DNA from: Burkholderiales bacterium
GTDB lineage: Bacteria; Pseudomonadota; Gammaproteobacteria; Burkholderiales; Burkholderiaceae_C
Length of the DNA: 64,000 bases
Reading direction: 5' to 3'
NCBI GenBank assembly: GCA_003241965.1
Contig: QBMB01000001.1
Coordinates: 24,498-88,497 of the forward strand
The position numbers were made by a program, and so were the translations under genes. Shown here piece after piece: positions 1 to 8,546 of the stretch (the stretch's first letter is position 1; the number at the start of each line of letters is the position of its first letter). The notes under the pieces are model-generated. The model had not been told where the DNA came from, made no database searches, and worked only from the letters and a program-made list of their open reading frames with translations.

Positions 1-759
1 CAGATCGAGAAAACCGATCCGAACGCGCGCCGCCAGCTCGCCGCCAGGGTCATGCGCATCGACTTTCTGGCCAGCGACGTGGCGCGCCTCAAGCTGCGTT
101 TTCCGGCGGGCGAGAAGGTGAAGTTCAAGGCCGGCCAGTACCTGCAGGTGCTGCTGCCCGACGGCCAGCGCCGCAGCTTCTCCATGGCCAACCCGCCGCA
201 CCAGAACGATGGCGCCGAGCTGCATATCCGCATGCTGGAAGGCGGCGCGTTCTCGCATTGGCTCGCGCACGACCTCAAGGTGGGTGACCACCTCCGGGTC
301 GAACTGCCGCATGGCGACTTTCACCTGCGCGAGGGCAGCACCGCGCCCATCGTGATGCTCGCCAGCGGCACCGGCTTCGCACCCATCAAGTCGATGGTCG
401 AGGACGGCCTGCGCCGGGGCCAGGCACGCGAGATCGCACTCTACTGGGGCGCGCGCACCGAGAAGGACCTGTACCTGCTCGACCTGGCGCGCGGCTGGGG
501 AGAGCAGGCCGGCCTGCGCTTCGTGCCCGTGCTCTCCGAACCCGAGGCCGGCTGGAGCGGTCGCACCGGCTTCGTGCACCAGGCCGTGCTGCAAGACCAC
601 GACAGTCTTGCCGGCCACCAGGTCTACGCCTGCGGCGCGCCTGCCATGGTGAGCGCGGCGCGCAGCGATTTCGTCGAAACCCGCGGCCTGCCGCCCGATG
701 CGTTCTTCTGCGACGCGTTCGTGGTGGCCCAGCCCCGCACCTCCGCGCTGACCGACTGA
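1..759 (+). CDS. Ferredoxin-NAD(P)H reductase-type flavoprotein, C-terminal part (cut by window edge)
   Basis: The reading frame is open from base 1, so the gene begins upstream; about 252 residues are visible. It carries an FAD-binding barrel with the RxFS-type motif RRSFSMAN, then an NAD(P)-binding domain with GTGFAPIKSM, YACGAPAM and a C-terminal FFCDAF. This is the oxidoreductase architecture of electron-transfer flavoproteins that feed oxygenases, such as the AscD / CDP-6-deoxyglucoseen reductase-like group, which usually also have an N-terminal plant-type 2Fe-2S domain; that part would lie outside the window. It ends 25 bases before the P450 gene. The P450 has its own ferredoxin and reductase, so this protein probably serves an oxygenase encoded further upstream. 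An internal ATG at 52 is not preferred because homology continues before it. Confidence 0.85.
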   Translation, partial: QIEKTDPNARRQLAARVMRIDFLASDVARLKLRFPAGEKVKFKAGQYLQVLLPDGQRRSFSMANPPHQNDGAELHIRMLEGGAFSHWLAHDLKVGDHLRVELPHGDFHLREGSTAPIVMLASGTGFAPIKSMVEDGLRRGQAREIALYWGARTEKDLYLLDLARGWGEQAGLRFVPVLSEPEAGWSGRTGFVHQAVLQDHDSLAGHQVYACGAPAMVSAARSDFVETRGLPPDAFFCDAFVVAQPRTSALTD

Positions 760-784
760 AGCACACCCGAAGAAGAGCCATTCC

Positions 785-2005
785 ATGACCCATCCCAACC
801 CCTACGACAACGTTCCCACCAGCGACTTCGACCCGTACGCCACCGAGGTGCTGGCCAACCCCTATCCCCACTACGAGCAGCTGCGCGAACTCGGCCCCTG
901 GGCCTGGCTGGAGCGCTACGGCGTGCTTGCGGTCGCACGCCACGACGAAGTGCAGCGCATCCTGTCTCAGCCCGACATCTTCTGTTCCAGCGCGGGCGTG
1001 GGCCTTGCCAACTTCCACACCGAGACGCCCTGGCGCAAGCCCAGCATCATTCTCGAAGCAGACCCGCCCCACCACAGCCGCACCCGCAAGGTGGTGGCGC
1101 GCGTGCTCTCGCCCGCATCGATCGGACGCCTGCGCGCCACTTTCGAGGACGTGGCCGCGCGCATGGTCGACGAGCTCGTGGAACGCGGCTCGTTCGACGC
1201 CGCCAAAGAACTGTGCGAGGCCTTTCCCATCAAGGCCTTCGGCGACGCGGTGGGCCTGCCCGCCGAGGGGCGCGAGCACCTGCTGCCCTACGGTGACATG
1301 GTGTTCAATGGCTTCGGCCCGATCAACGAGCGTTTCCAAGACCGAATGAACAGCTCGGGCGAAGCGGTGAACTGGATCGCCAAGGTCTGCCAGCGCGACG
1401 CGCTCACGCCCGACGGCCTGGGCGCCCAGCTGTTCGCCGCCGCCGACGCGGGCGAGATAGGCCACGACGAGGCCGGCATGCTGGTTCGCACCCTGCTCTC
1501 CGCCGGGCTGGACACCACCGTGTTCACCCTGTGCAACGCCTTCACCAGCTTCGCGCGCAACCCCGGTCAATGGGCCCTGCTGCGCGACGACCCCTCGCTG
1601 GCGCGCCAGGCACTCGAAGAGGTACTGCGCTACGACAGCACCTTCCACTCTTTCTACCGCACCAGCACCCAGGACGTGGAACTCGGCGGCATCACCGTGA
1701 AGCAGGGCCAGAAGATCGTGGTGTTCATCGCCTCGGCCAACCGCGACCCGCGCCGCTGGCCCGAAGCCGACCGCTTCGACATCACCCGCCGCGCCACCGG
1801 CCACATGGCCTTCGGCACGGGCATTCATGGCTGCGCCGGCCAGATGATGGCGCGCCTCGAAGGCGAGATCGTGCTCACCGCACTGGCCCGCCGCGTGGCC
1901 TCGATCCGCCTCGACGGCGAACCGGTCCAGCACTTCAACAACACGGTGCGCGGGCTCAAGAGCATGCCCGTGACGGTCGAGCCGCTGCTGGCCGCCGTGC
2001 ACTGA
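785..2005 (+). CDS. Cytochrome P450, CYP199-like
   Basis: A 406-residue soluble bacterial P450. The I-helix oxygen-activation motif AGLDTT is at 240-245, ExxR is E279-VL-R282, and the heme-binding loop FGTGIHGCAG places the thiolate ligand at Cys350. FCSSAGVGL (67-74), PWRKPSIILEADPP (82-95) and the C-terminal FNNT-RGL segment closely recall CYP199A enzymes of Rhodopseudomonas, which oxidise para-substituted benzoates and O-demethylate 4-methoxybenzoate (family knowledge from memory). The next two genes encode a matching ferredoxin and ferredoxin reductase, giving a complete class I electron chain. The substrate is inferred to be a para-substituted aromatic acid; assignment to a CYP subfamily needs an identity value. 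Confidence 0.93.
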   Translation: MTHPNPYDNVPTSDFDPYATEVLANPYPHYEQLRELGPWAWLERYGVLAVARHDEVQRILSQPDIFCSSAGVGLANFHTETPWRKPSIILEADPPHHSRTRKVVARVLSPASIGRLRATFEDVAARMVDELVERGSFDAAKELCEAFPIKAFGDAVGLPAEGREHLLPYGDMVFNGFGPINERFQDRMNSSGEAVNWIAKVCQRDALTPDGLGAQLFAAADAGEIGHDEAGMLVRTLLSAGLDTTVFTLCNAFTSFARNPGQWALLRDDPSLARQALEEVLRYDSTFHSFYRTSTQDVELGGITVKQGQKIVVFIASANRDPRRWPEADRFDITRRATGHMAFGTGIHGCAGQMMARLEGEIVLTALARRVASIRLDGEPVQHFNNTVRGLKSMPVTVEPLLAAVH

Positions 2006-2043
2006 CATCCCGCCCCATTCGAACTAGAAGAGAGAAACCCACG

Positions 2044-2367
2044 ATGCCCCAGATCGTCTACGTACAACCCGACGGCTCCCGAGAAGCCGTGCCCGCCAGT
2101 CCCGGCGCTACCGTCATGATGACCGCTGTCGGCCACGGCATTCCCGGCATCGTCGCCGAGTGCGGCGGCTCCGCCATGTGCGCCACCTGCCACGTGTACG
2201 TGGACCCGGCCTCGATCGGCTTCCTGCCGCCCATCAGCGACGTCGAGGACGAAATGCTGGCCAGCGCCGCGGGCGAGCGCCGCGAACACAGCCGCTTGGG
2301 CTGCCAGCTCGCGCTGGCGCCCGGCGTGGACCAGCTGATCGTGCACATCCCGGAGCGGCAGGTCTGA
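2044..2367 (+). CDS. 2Fe-2S ferredoxin, putidaredoxin/adrenodoxin type
   Basis: A 107-residue ferredoxin with cysteines at 40, 46, 49 and 87 (C-x5-C-x2-C-x37-C), the spacing of vertebrate-type/putidaredoxin ferredoxins that donate electrons to P450s. The start at 2044 follows a GAGAGAAA stretch and gives the usual family length; a longer in-frame extension overlaps the P450 and is not supported. Its TGA overlaps the ATG of the following reductase by one base, showing translational coupling. It is inferred to carry electrons from that reductase to the CYP199-like P450. Confidence 0.95.
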   Translation: MPQIVYVQPDGSREAVPASPGATVMMTAVGHGIPGIVAECGGSAMCATCHVYVDPASIGFLPPISDVEDEMLASAAGERREHSRLGCQLALAPGVDQLIVHIPERQV

Positions 2368-3542
2368 TGGCCCACGGCACCGTCATCGTCGGCACCGGGC
2401 AGGGCGGCTTCCAGCTCGCGGCCTCGCTGCGCGATTCGGGTTATGCCGATCCCATCACCCTGGTCGGCGACGAGCCCGGCCTGCCTTACCAGCGCCCCCC
2501 GCTGTCCAAGGCCTTCCTTCAAGGCAAGGTGGACGACACCGGCCTGCTGCTGCGCCCGCCCCCGTTCTACCAGCGCATCGATGCCCGCGTGCTCGGCGGC
2601 ACGCGCGTGGCGCGCATCGACCGCGCGGCGCGTGGCGTGCACCTCTCCAGCGGCCAGACCCTGCCCTACGACCACCTGGTGCTGGCCACCGGCGCGACCG
2701 CGCGCACCCTGTGCGTGCCCGGAGCGGGGTTGTCCGGCGTGCACGTGCTGCGCGGTCTGGAGGACGCGCGGCGCATCCGAGAGCAACTGGCCCGCGCGCG
2801 CTCGGTGGCCGTGGTCGGCGCCGGCTTCATTGGCTTGGAACTCGCGGCCGTGGCGCGCGGCCAGGGCCTGCCGATGCACGTGATCGAGGCCACGGCACGG
2901 CCCCTGCTGCGCGCCCTCTCCGAGCCCATGGCGCGACACCTGCAAGCCTTCCACGAAGCCCAGGGCACGCAATTCCACCTGAACACGCAGCTCGACGCCA
3001 TCGAAGGCGAGGACGGCCGCGCCACCGGCCTGCGCCTGCACGGCGGTGGCCGCATCGTCGCCGACCTCATCGTGATCGCGGTAGGCGTCACGCCCAACGA
3101 CCAGCTGGCGCGCGACGCCGGGCTGGCGGTGGGCAATGGCATCGAGGTCGACGAGCTGCTGCTCACCAGCGACGCCGCCATCTCCGCGCTCGGCGACTGC
3201 GCGAACTTTCCGTTCGCGGCCGATGGCGGCTCCCGCGTGCGCATCGAGTCGGTACAGAACGCCGTTGACCAGGCGCGCTGCATCGCCGCGCGCCTGTGCG
3301 GTCAACCCCTGCCGTACGCCAAGGTGCCCTGGTTCTGGAGCGAGCAAGGCCCTTGCCGGCTGCAGATGGCCGGCCTGGCCGCGCCGGGCGACCGCAGCGA
3401 CATCGAGGGCGATCCGGCCAGCGGCCGCTTTTCGGTGCTGCGCTACCGCGGCGATCAACTCAGCGCCGTCGAATCCCTCAACGACCCTGCCGCCCACATG
3501 CGCGCGCGCACGGCCCTCGCGCCGGTGCTAGCACCGACCTGA
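2367..3542 (+). CDS. FAD-dependent ferredoxin reductase (putidaredoxin reductase type)
   Basis: A 391-residue two-dinucleotide-fold flavoprotein. The FAD-binding GxGxxG is near residues 9-14 (GTGQGG), the NAD-binding GAGFIG is at 151-156, and the second FAD motif contains SALGDCANF. This is the PdR/HaPuR class that reduces 2Fe-2S ferredoxins with NADH. The start overlaps the ferredoxin stop (TGATG). Together with the two preceding genes it forms a self-sufficient electron-transfer chain for the P450. The C-terminal segment with WFWSEQGPCRLQMAG is typical of the reductase C-terminal domain. Confidence 0.94.
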   Translation: MAHGTVIVGTGQGGFQLAASLRDSGYADPITLVGDEPGLPYQRPPLSKAFLQGKVDDTGLLLRPPPFYQRIDARVLGGTRVARIDRAARGVHLSSGQTLPYDHLVLATGATARTLCVPGAGLSGVHVLRGLEDARRIREQLARARSVAVVGAGFIGLELAAVARGQGLPMHVIEATARPLLRALSEPMARHLQAFHEAQGTQFHLNTQLDAIEGEDGRATGLRLHGGGRIVADLIVIAVGVTPNDQLARDAGLAVGNGIEVDELLLTSDAAISALGDCANFPFAADGGSRVRIESVQNAVDQARCIAARLCGQPLPYAKVPWFWSEQGPCRLQMAGLAAPGDRSDIEGDPASGRFSVLRYRGDQLSAVESLNDPAAHMRARTALAPVLAPT

Positions 3543-3594
3543 GCTCCCTCAGTCCCATTCGACATCCACACCTTCCCACAGAAAGAGACAACAC

Positions 3595-4350
3595 ATGACA
3601 GCAGCATCCCGGGTCATCGCGGTCACTGGCGGCGCCAGCGGCATCGGTTTCGCCTTCTCCGAAGCCCTCGCGCGCGCGGGCCACCAGGTCGTCATCGCCG
3701 ACCTGCGCGGTGCCGTCGAAGCGGCCGAACGCCTCAGTGCCCAGGGCCTGAAGGCCATCGGCACGCAGACCGATGTGGTCAAGCCCGCCGACGTGGCGGG
3801 CATGGTCGAACAGGCCGTGAAGGCGTTCGGCCGGCTCGACGTGCTGGTGAACAACGCCGGCCTGTTCACCACGCTCACGCTCAAACCGTTCGACCAGATC
3901 AGCGACGCCGAGTGGATGCGGGTGATGGAGGTCAACACCCTGGGGCCTTTCGTGTGCGCCAAAGCGGTCGTGCCCGAAATGCGCAAGAACGGGTTCGGCC
4001 GCATCGTGAACATCGCGTCCACCACGCCGATCAAGGGCACGCCCAACATGCTGCACTACGTGGCCAGCAAGGGCGCGGTGATCGCGTTCACGCGCTCGCT
4101 AGCCCGCGAACTCGGCAAGGACGACATCACCGTCAACGCCATTGCCCCGGGCTTCACGCTGAGCGACGGTGTGCTCGACAACGACCTGCACAGCAAGATG
4201 GGCGACGTGGTGCGCAAGACCAGCCGCTCGCTGCAGCGCGACCAGGTGCCTGAAGACCTGGTGGGCGCCCTGCTCTTCCTAGCCAGCGACGGCGCGGGCT
4301 TCATCACCGGCCAGACCATCGCCGTCGACGGTGGCTCGGTATTCATCTGA
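3595..4350 (+). CDS. Short-chain dehydrogenase/reductase (SDR)
   Basis: A 251-residue classical SDR: cofactor loop TGGASGIG at 11-18, NNAG at 86-89, catalytic Ser142 and Y155-x3-K159, and a C-terminal GQTIAVDGGS. It probably oxidises an alcohol with NAD(P). It lies between the P450 system and an aldehyde dehydrogenase, consistent with stepwise oxidation of a hydroxylated side chain or ring diol. A paralogue at 9609 shares long segments (for example KGTP-x2-LHYV-x-SKGAV), so the two probably act on related substrates. Substrate unknown. Confidence 0.9.
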   Translation: MTAASRVIAVTGGASGIGFAFSEALARAGHQVVIADLRGAVEAAERLSAQGLKAIGTQTDVVKPADVAGMVEQAVKAFGRLDVLVNNAGLFTTLTLKPFDQISDAEWMRVMEVNTLGPFVCAKAVVPEMRKNGFGRIVNIASTTPIKGTPNMLHYVASKGAVIAFTRSLARELGKDDITVNAIAPGFTLSDGVLDNDLHSKMGDVVRKTSRSLQRDQVPEDLVGALLFLASDGAGFITGQTIAVDGGSVFI

Positions 4351-4364
4351 TCGGTTGACTCACC

Positions 4365-5813
4365 ATGACCGACACCGCATACGGCAAGCCTTTCCTCTAC
4401 ATCGATGGCGAATTCATCGAAGGCGGCGACCGCCAACACCAGGACATCATCAACCCCGCCAACGGCGAGGTGATCGGCTCGTTGCCGCACGCGCGCCGCG
4501 ACGACCTTGACCGCGCACTGAACGCGGCGCAACGCGCCTTCGAGAGCTGGCGCAAGAGTTCGCCGCTCGAGCGCTCGAAGGTGCTGCGCCGCGTGGCCGA
4601 GCTCACGCGCGAACGCGCACCGCAGGTCGCCCGCCAGATCACTCTCGACCAGGGCAAGCCGCTGAGCGAGGCGCTGCTGGAGGTGACCACCTGTGCCGAA
4701 CACGCAGAGTGGCACGCCGAAGAATGCCGCCGCATCTATGGCCGCGTGATCCCCGCACGCCTGCCCCACGTGCGCCAGCTGGTGCTGCGCGAGCCCGTGG
4801 GCGTGTGCGTGGCCTTCACGCCCTGGAACTTTCCGTTTAACCAGGCCATCCGCAAGATGGTGGCGGCGATCGGCGCGGGTTGCACGCTTGTGCTGAAGGG
4901 GCCAGAGGATTCGCCGGGCGCGGTGATCGCGCTCGCGCGCATGTTCCACGACGCGGGTCTGCCCCCGGGCGTGCTCAACGTGGTGTGGGGTGTGCCGGCC
5001 GAGGTGTCGGACCACCTGATCCGCTCGCCGATCTCGCGCAAGGTATCGTTCACCGGCTCGGTGCCGGTGGGCAAGCAGCTGGCGTCGCTCGCCGGCCTGC
5101 ACATGAAGCGCATCAGCATGGAGCTGGGCGGGCACTCGCCGGTGGTGGTGTTCGACGACGCCGACGTGGACGACGCGGCCCATCTGCTGGCGCGTTTCAA
5201 GGCGCGCAACGCGGGGCAGCTGTGCATTGCACCCAGCCGCTTCTTCGTGCAGGAGAAGGTGTACGACCGCTTTCTCGACACCTTCACGAAAGCCTACGGT
5301 GGCTTGAAGGTGGGCGACGGCATGGACAAGGACACGCAGATGGGCCCCCTGGCGCACCTGCGCAGGGTCGATGCCATGGAAGGCTTGGTGGCCGATGCGC
5401 TGGAGCGTGGCGCGAAGCTGGCCAGCGGCGGCACGCGGCTCGCTGGCCCTGGCTACTTCTACCCGCCCACCATCCTCACCGACATTCCCGACGACGCGCG
5501 CCTGATGGTCGAAGAACCCTTCGGTCCGGTCGCGCCGATCACGCGCTTCAAGGACACCGACGAGGTATTGAAGCGCGCCAACGCCCTGCCCTTCGGCCTC
5601 ACCGGTTTCGTTTTCACCGGCTCCATCAAGACCTCGGAGCGCATGGTCAACGGCCTCGAGGTGGGCATGGTCAACGTGAACCATTTCGGCATCACGCTGG
5701 CCGAGACGCCGTTCGGTGGCGTGAAGGACAGCGGCATCGGCAGCGAAGGCGGCAGCGAAACCTTCGACGGCTACCTCGTCACTAAATTCGTTTCGCAGGC
5801 AAGCCCTGCTTGA
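4365..5813 (+). CDS. NAD(P)-dependent aldehyde dehydrogenase
   Basis: A 482-residue aldehyde dehydrogenase. The general base lies in MELGGHSP (Glu253) and the nucleophile in GQLCIAPSRF (Cys287); TPWNFPF at 152-158 and FTGSVPVGK are cofactor-domain motifs. Length and motifs fit the succinate-semialdehyde dehydrogenase-like group, which also contains many aromatic and aliphatic aldehyde dehydrogenases. It starts 15 bases after the SDR, so alcohol-to-aldehyde-to-acid oxidation by the pair is a reasonable inference. The exact aldehyde is not visible from sequence. Confidence 0.93.
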   Translation: MTDTAYGKPFLYIDGEFIEGGDRQHQDIINPANGEVIGSLPHARRDDLDRALNAAQRAFESWRKSSPLERSKVLRRVAELTRERAPQVARQITLDQGKPLSEALLEVTTCAEHAEWHAEECRRIYGRVIPARLPHVRQLVLREPVGVCVAFTPWNFPFNQAIRKMVAAIGAGCTLVLKGPEDSPGAVIALARMFHDAGLPPGVLNVVWGVPAEVSDHLIRSPISRKVSFTGSVPVGKQLASLAGLHMKRISMELGGHSPVVVFDDADVDDAAHLLARFKARNAGQLCIAPSRFFVQEKVYDRFLDTFTKAYGGLKVGDGMDKDTQMGPLAHLRRVDAMEGLVADALERGAKLASGGTRLAGPGYFYPPTILTDIPDDARLMVEEPFGPVAPITRFKDTDEVLKRANALPFGLTGFVFTGSIKTSERMVNGLEVGMVNVNHFGITLAETPFGGVKDSGIGSEGGSETFDGYLVTKFVSQASPA

Positions 5814-5888
5814 TCACCAGTACTACAAGAAGCCAGCACCGCCCAGGGGGCCGGACCCGCCTTTCCCTTCAATCCAGGAGACAACCTC

Positions 5889-6941
5889 ATGATGCAACGC
5901 AGAACCCTCATCAAATCGGCGGCGGCAGCCGCTTCCCTTGGAGCCCCCACCCTTGGCGTCTTCGCCCAGCAAGTGGTAACCCTGAAGTTCCATACCTTCA
6001 TGGCGCCGACCTCGAATGTCTATCTCAATGCACACAAGGCATGGATGTCGAAAGTGGAGAACGACTCGGGCGGACGTATCCGCTTCGAGGGCTTTCCTGC
6101 CATGCAGCTGGGGGGCTCACCAAGTCAACTTTTCGACCAGGCACGGGATGGTGTTGTCGATATCGTATGGACTTTGGCTGGACTTACCCCCGGTCGATTC
6201 CCTCGGACCGAAGTGTTCGAACTGCCGTTCATGACCATGGACGGCATCGGAGCGTCGCGTGCCGCCTGGGAGTACCTCGAAACCCACGCCAGCGATGAGT
6301 TCAAGGACGTCCAACCACTCGCTTTTCATACCCATGGTCCAGGAGTGCTGCACTCGAAAAGCAAGGCCATCAACAGCGCTTCCGACCTGCGCGGCCTGAA
6401 GATGCGAGGGCCGACCCGCCAAGCGACTAAGTTGCTCGCAGCAGCAGGAGCATCCGCGGTAGGCATGCCGCTGCCACAGATTCCAGACGCGCTGTCCAAA
6501 GGCGTCATTGACGGCGCAGCCTTGCCCTGGGAAGTGATTCCTTCGGTCAAGGTGCATGAGCTTGTTCAGCACCACAGCGAGTTCGCGCCCGGCAAGCCAG
6601 CTCTTTACAACACGGCGTTTGTGATGGTGATGAACAAAAGAAAATATACATCGTTGCCTCCGGATATCAAAAAGGTGATCGACGACAACTCGGGCCTGGA
6701 AACCTCGGCTTGGTTCGGCAAGGTGCAACAAGATCATGACCCCATCAGCCGCAAGATGGCGACCGATCGAGGCAACAAGGTACACGTGTTCAGCGAATCG
6801 GAAACCAGCGAGTTTGTCAAACTGACTGGCACCATCGCCAGCGAATGGGTCCAGGAGATGGACAAGCGCGGGCAGGACGGTGCCAAGCTCTTGGCTGGCG
6901 CAAAGGCGCTCATTGCCAAACATAAACCAAAGGCTGCATGA
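5889..6941 (+). CDS. TRAP transporter periplasmic substrate-binding protein (DctP family), copy 1
   Basis: A 350-residue exported protein. The N-terminus QRRTLIK followed by an Ala-rich stretch and VFAQQ looks like a twin-arginine-type or Sec signal. The mature part has DctP-family features, including [11 protein letters not shown], the region that holds the arginine binding the carboxylate of the ligand. The start is preceded by AGGAG. No DctQ or DctM membrane subunit is found in the window, so it is an orphan or uses permease subunits encoded elsewhere. It overlaps the next gene by ATGA. The closest relative in the window is the same-length copy at 8547. Confidence 0.88.
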   Translation: MMQRRTLIKSAAAAASLGAPTLGVFAQQVVTLKFHTFMAPTSNVYLNAHKAWMSKVENDSGGRIRFEGFPAMQLGGSPSQLFDQARDGVVDIVWTLAGLTPGRFPRTEVFELPFMTMDGIGASRAAWEYLETHASDEFKDVQPLAFHTHGPGVLHSKSKAINSASDLRGLKMRGPTRQATKLLAAAGASAVGMPLPQIPDALSKGVIDGAALPWEVIPSVKVHELVQHHSEFAPGKPALYNTAFVMVMNKRKYTSLPPDIKKVIDDNSGLETSAWFGKVQQDHDPISRKMATDRGNKVHVFSESETSEFVKLTGTIASEWVQEMDKRGQDGAKLLAGAKALIAKHKPKAA

Positions 6942-7888
6942 GCGGCCTTGCGCGCCTGGCCATCTCGATCGGCGATCCGAACGGCATCGGACCGGAGATC
7001 ACGCTAAAGGCACTTGCCACTCTGACAGAGTCTGAGCGCGACCGTATTACGCTGTTCGGCCCGAATTCGGTGCTGCGCCGCTGCGCCGAGCAATTGAACC
7101 TTAGCGGGATGCTAGATGGTGTTCGTTGCAACGAGGTAGGCGCCCTCGATCCGGCTGCAGCTGTACCTGGTCGCATCGACGCGGCCGCTGGCGCCTCGTC
7201 GGTGGCCAGCGCCACGGCGGCCATTCAGGCTGCGCAGGCTGGCGAGTTCGACGCCGTGATCGCCTGTCCTCACCACGAGACAGCGATCACGCAGGCAGGT
7301 ATAGCGTTCAGCGGGTACCCCTCTCTTGTGGCGCGTGTGTGCGGCCAATCTGCCGACTCCGTTTTCTTGATGCTGGTGGGGGCGGGCTTACGCATCGTGC
7401 ACGTCACGCTCCACGAGAGCGTTCAAACAGCACTTGATCGTCTGAGCACCGACCTGATCGTGCGCGCCACTCAGGCAGGCATCGTCGCGTGTCAGCGGCT
7501 GGGCGTGGAAACGCCTCGCATCGGCATGTTCGGTATCAATCCACACGCATCCGAAGGTGAGCTTTTCGGACCGGAGGACGCTCGCTTGATGGTGCCTGCG
7601 GTGGCGCAGCTGCGCTCAGCAGGCCACCATGTCAGTGGGCCCACAGGTGCAGACACGCTGTTGGCAAACAGGCAGCACGATCTCTATGTGGCCGTCTTCC
7701 ACGACCAGGGTCACATTCCAATCAAGTTGCTGGCGCCCCACGCCGCAAGTGCCCTCAGCGTGGGAGGCAACGTCGTGCTGTCCAGTGTCGGGCATGGAAG
7801 TGCCATGGACATCGCCGGCAAGGGAATTGCCAGTCCCGAGGCCTTGCTTCGCACGATTTACCTGCTGAACTCCACGCTGAGCGAGTGA
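6938..7888 (+). CDS. PdxA-family dehydrogenase, probably catabolic (PdxA2/TphB-like)
   Basis: A 316-residue member of the 4-hydroxythreonine-4-phosphate dehydrogenase family. Metal-ligand histidines are visible in VTLHESV (His159), INPHASEG (His203) and [10 protein letters not shown] (His255). The family includes PdxA of vitamin B6 synthesis and catabolic paralogues such as TphB, which oxidises the cis-dihydrodiol of terephthalate. Its position after a binding-protein gene (ATGA overlap) and near Rieske oxygenases favours a catabolic role, by inference. Base composition is less GC-extreme than in the P450 genes. A B6 role is less likely because pdxJ and other biosynthetic genes are absent. 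Confidence 0.85.
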   Translation: MSGLARLAISIGDPNGIGPEITLKALATLTESERDRITLFGPNSVLRRCAEQLNLSGMLDGVRCNEVGALDPAAAVPGRIDAAAGASSVASATAAIQAAQAGEFDAVIACPHHETAITQAGIAFSGYPSLVARVCGQSADSVFLMLVGAGLRIVHVTLHESVQTALDRLSTDLIVRATQAGIVACQRLGVETPRIGMFGINPHASEGELFGPEDARLMVPAVAQLRSAGHHVSGPTGADTLLANRQHDLYVAVFHDQGHIPIKLLAPHAASALSVGGNVVLSSVGHGSAMDIAGKGIASPEALLRTIYLLNSTLSE

Positions 7889-7933
7889 CTTCTTAAATTT
7901 GACAGTCTCCTCCTATGGTCAACCCAAACTGCG

Positions 7934-8266
7934 CTAACAAAGTCGTTCGAATTCCGACTGTTCGGGTGCGATCGCGATTCGTGAGGCGGACTGCTTCAGA
8001 CGGTAGCTCTTGCCTTCGAACCCCAGCGTCGAGCAGCGGTGTATCAGTCGATCAAGGATGGTGGTGGCCATGGTGACGTCAGCCAGGTACTTGCTCAGGT
8101 CCTGCACCAAAAGATTTGAGGTGATGACGATGGCGCGGCGCAGGTTGTAGCGCTGGTGAACGATGGCATAGAGGAGTTCGTCGCTGATGTCGGCGATGCG
8201 CCGGGCCAGAGACTGGTCATCTAGCACGAGCAGGTCCGAGGACTCCACACATCCCACGGCCTGCAC
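7934..8266 (-). pseudogene. Remnant of an IS21-family helper ATPase (IstB-like), C-terminal fragment
   Basis: About 110 codons on the minus strand match only the C-terminal half of IstB-like transposition ATPases: the Walker B region DLLVLDDQ, then IVITSNLLVQDL, ILDRLIH and EGKSYRLKQSASRIAI. The Walker A half is absent, and no istA transposase is present on either side. It is therefore a dead insertion-sequence remnant. It lies between two related TRAP binding-protein genes, at a junction between blocks of different base composition. Confidence 0.8.
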
Positions 8267-8546
8267 GCTGGTGCTTGGCTGTGGCGCACATGAGGACTCG
8301 GTCCTTGCGGTTCTCGTCGTGATCTTGTGGATTTGGCGATAGCGCCGGATGTTTCGTGCCGACCCAGCCTAACAACATCGAAGGTCATTTTGGTAACCGC
8401 TCACGACGCCCCCAGTGTTTACCCTGATTTCGTGGAGTGAACATAACCGTAGAATGAACAACATAATCACCAGACGGACAATCCGGATTGCGAACTGGAT
8501 CAAGTCTCACTTCCTAGGTACTCACGCCTTCTCCTCAATTCACCAA
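8267..8546. other. Non-coding interval upstream of the second TRAP binding protein
   Basis: About 280 bases without a gene that I can support. It probably contains the end of the insertion-sequence remnant and the promoter of the gene at 8547, but no clear -35/-10 pair, terminal repeat or operator stands out. An upstream in-frame extension of the next gene to 8415 is open, but it lacks signal-peptide character and a ribosome-binding site. Confidence 0.4.

Noticed and set aside
386-2008. Long minus-strand open frame (540 codons) opposite the reductase and P450
   Set aside because: His/Val/Gly-rich shadow of GC-rich coding DNA; the plus strand carries clear P450 and reductase motifs.
6938-7888. 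PdxA as a vitamin B6 biosynthesis gene
   Set aside because: No other B6 gene is present, and it is coupled to a binding-protein gene in a catabolic block; catabolic PdxA paralogues are common in this setting.
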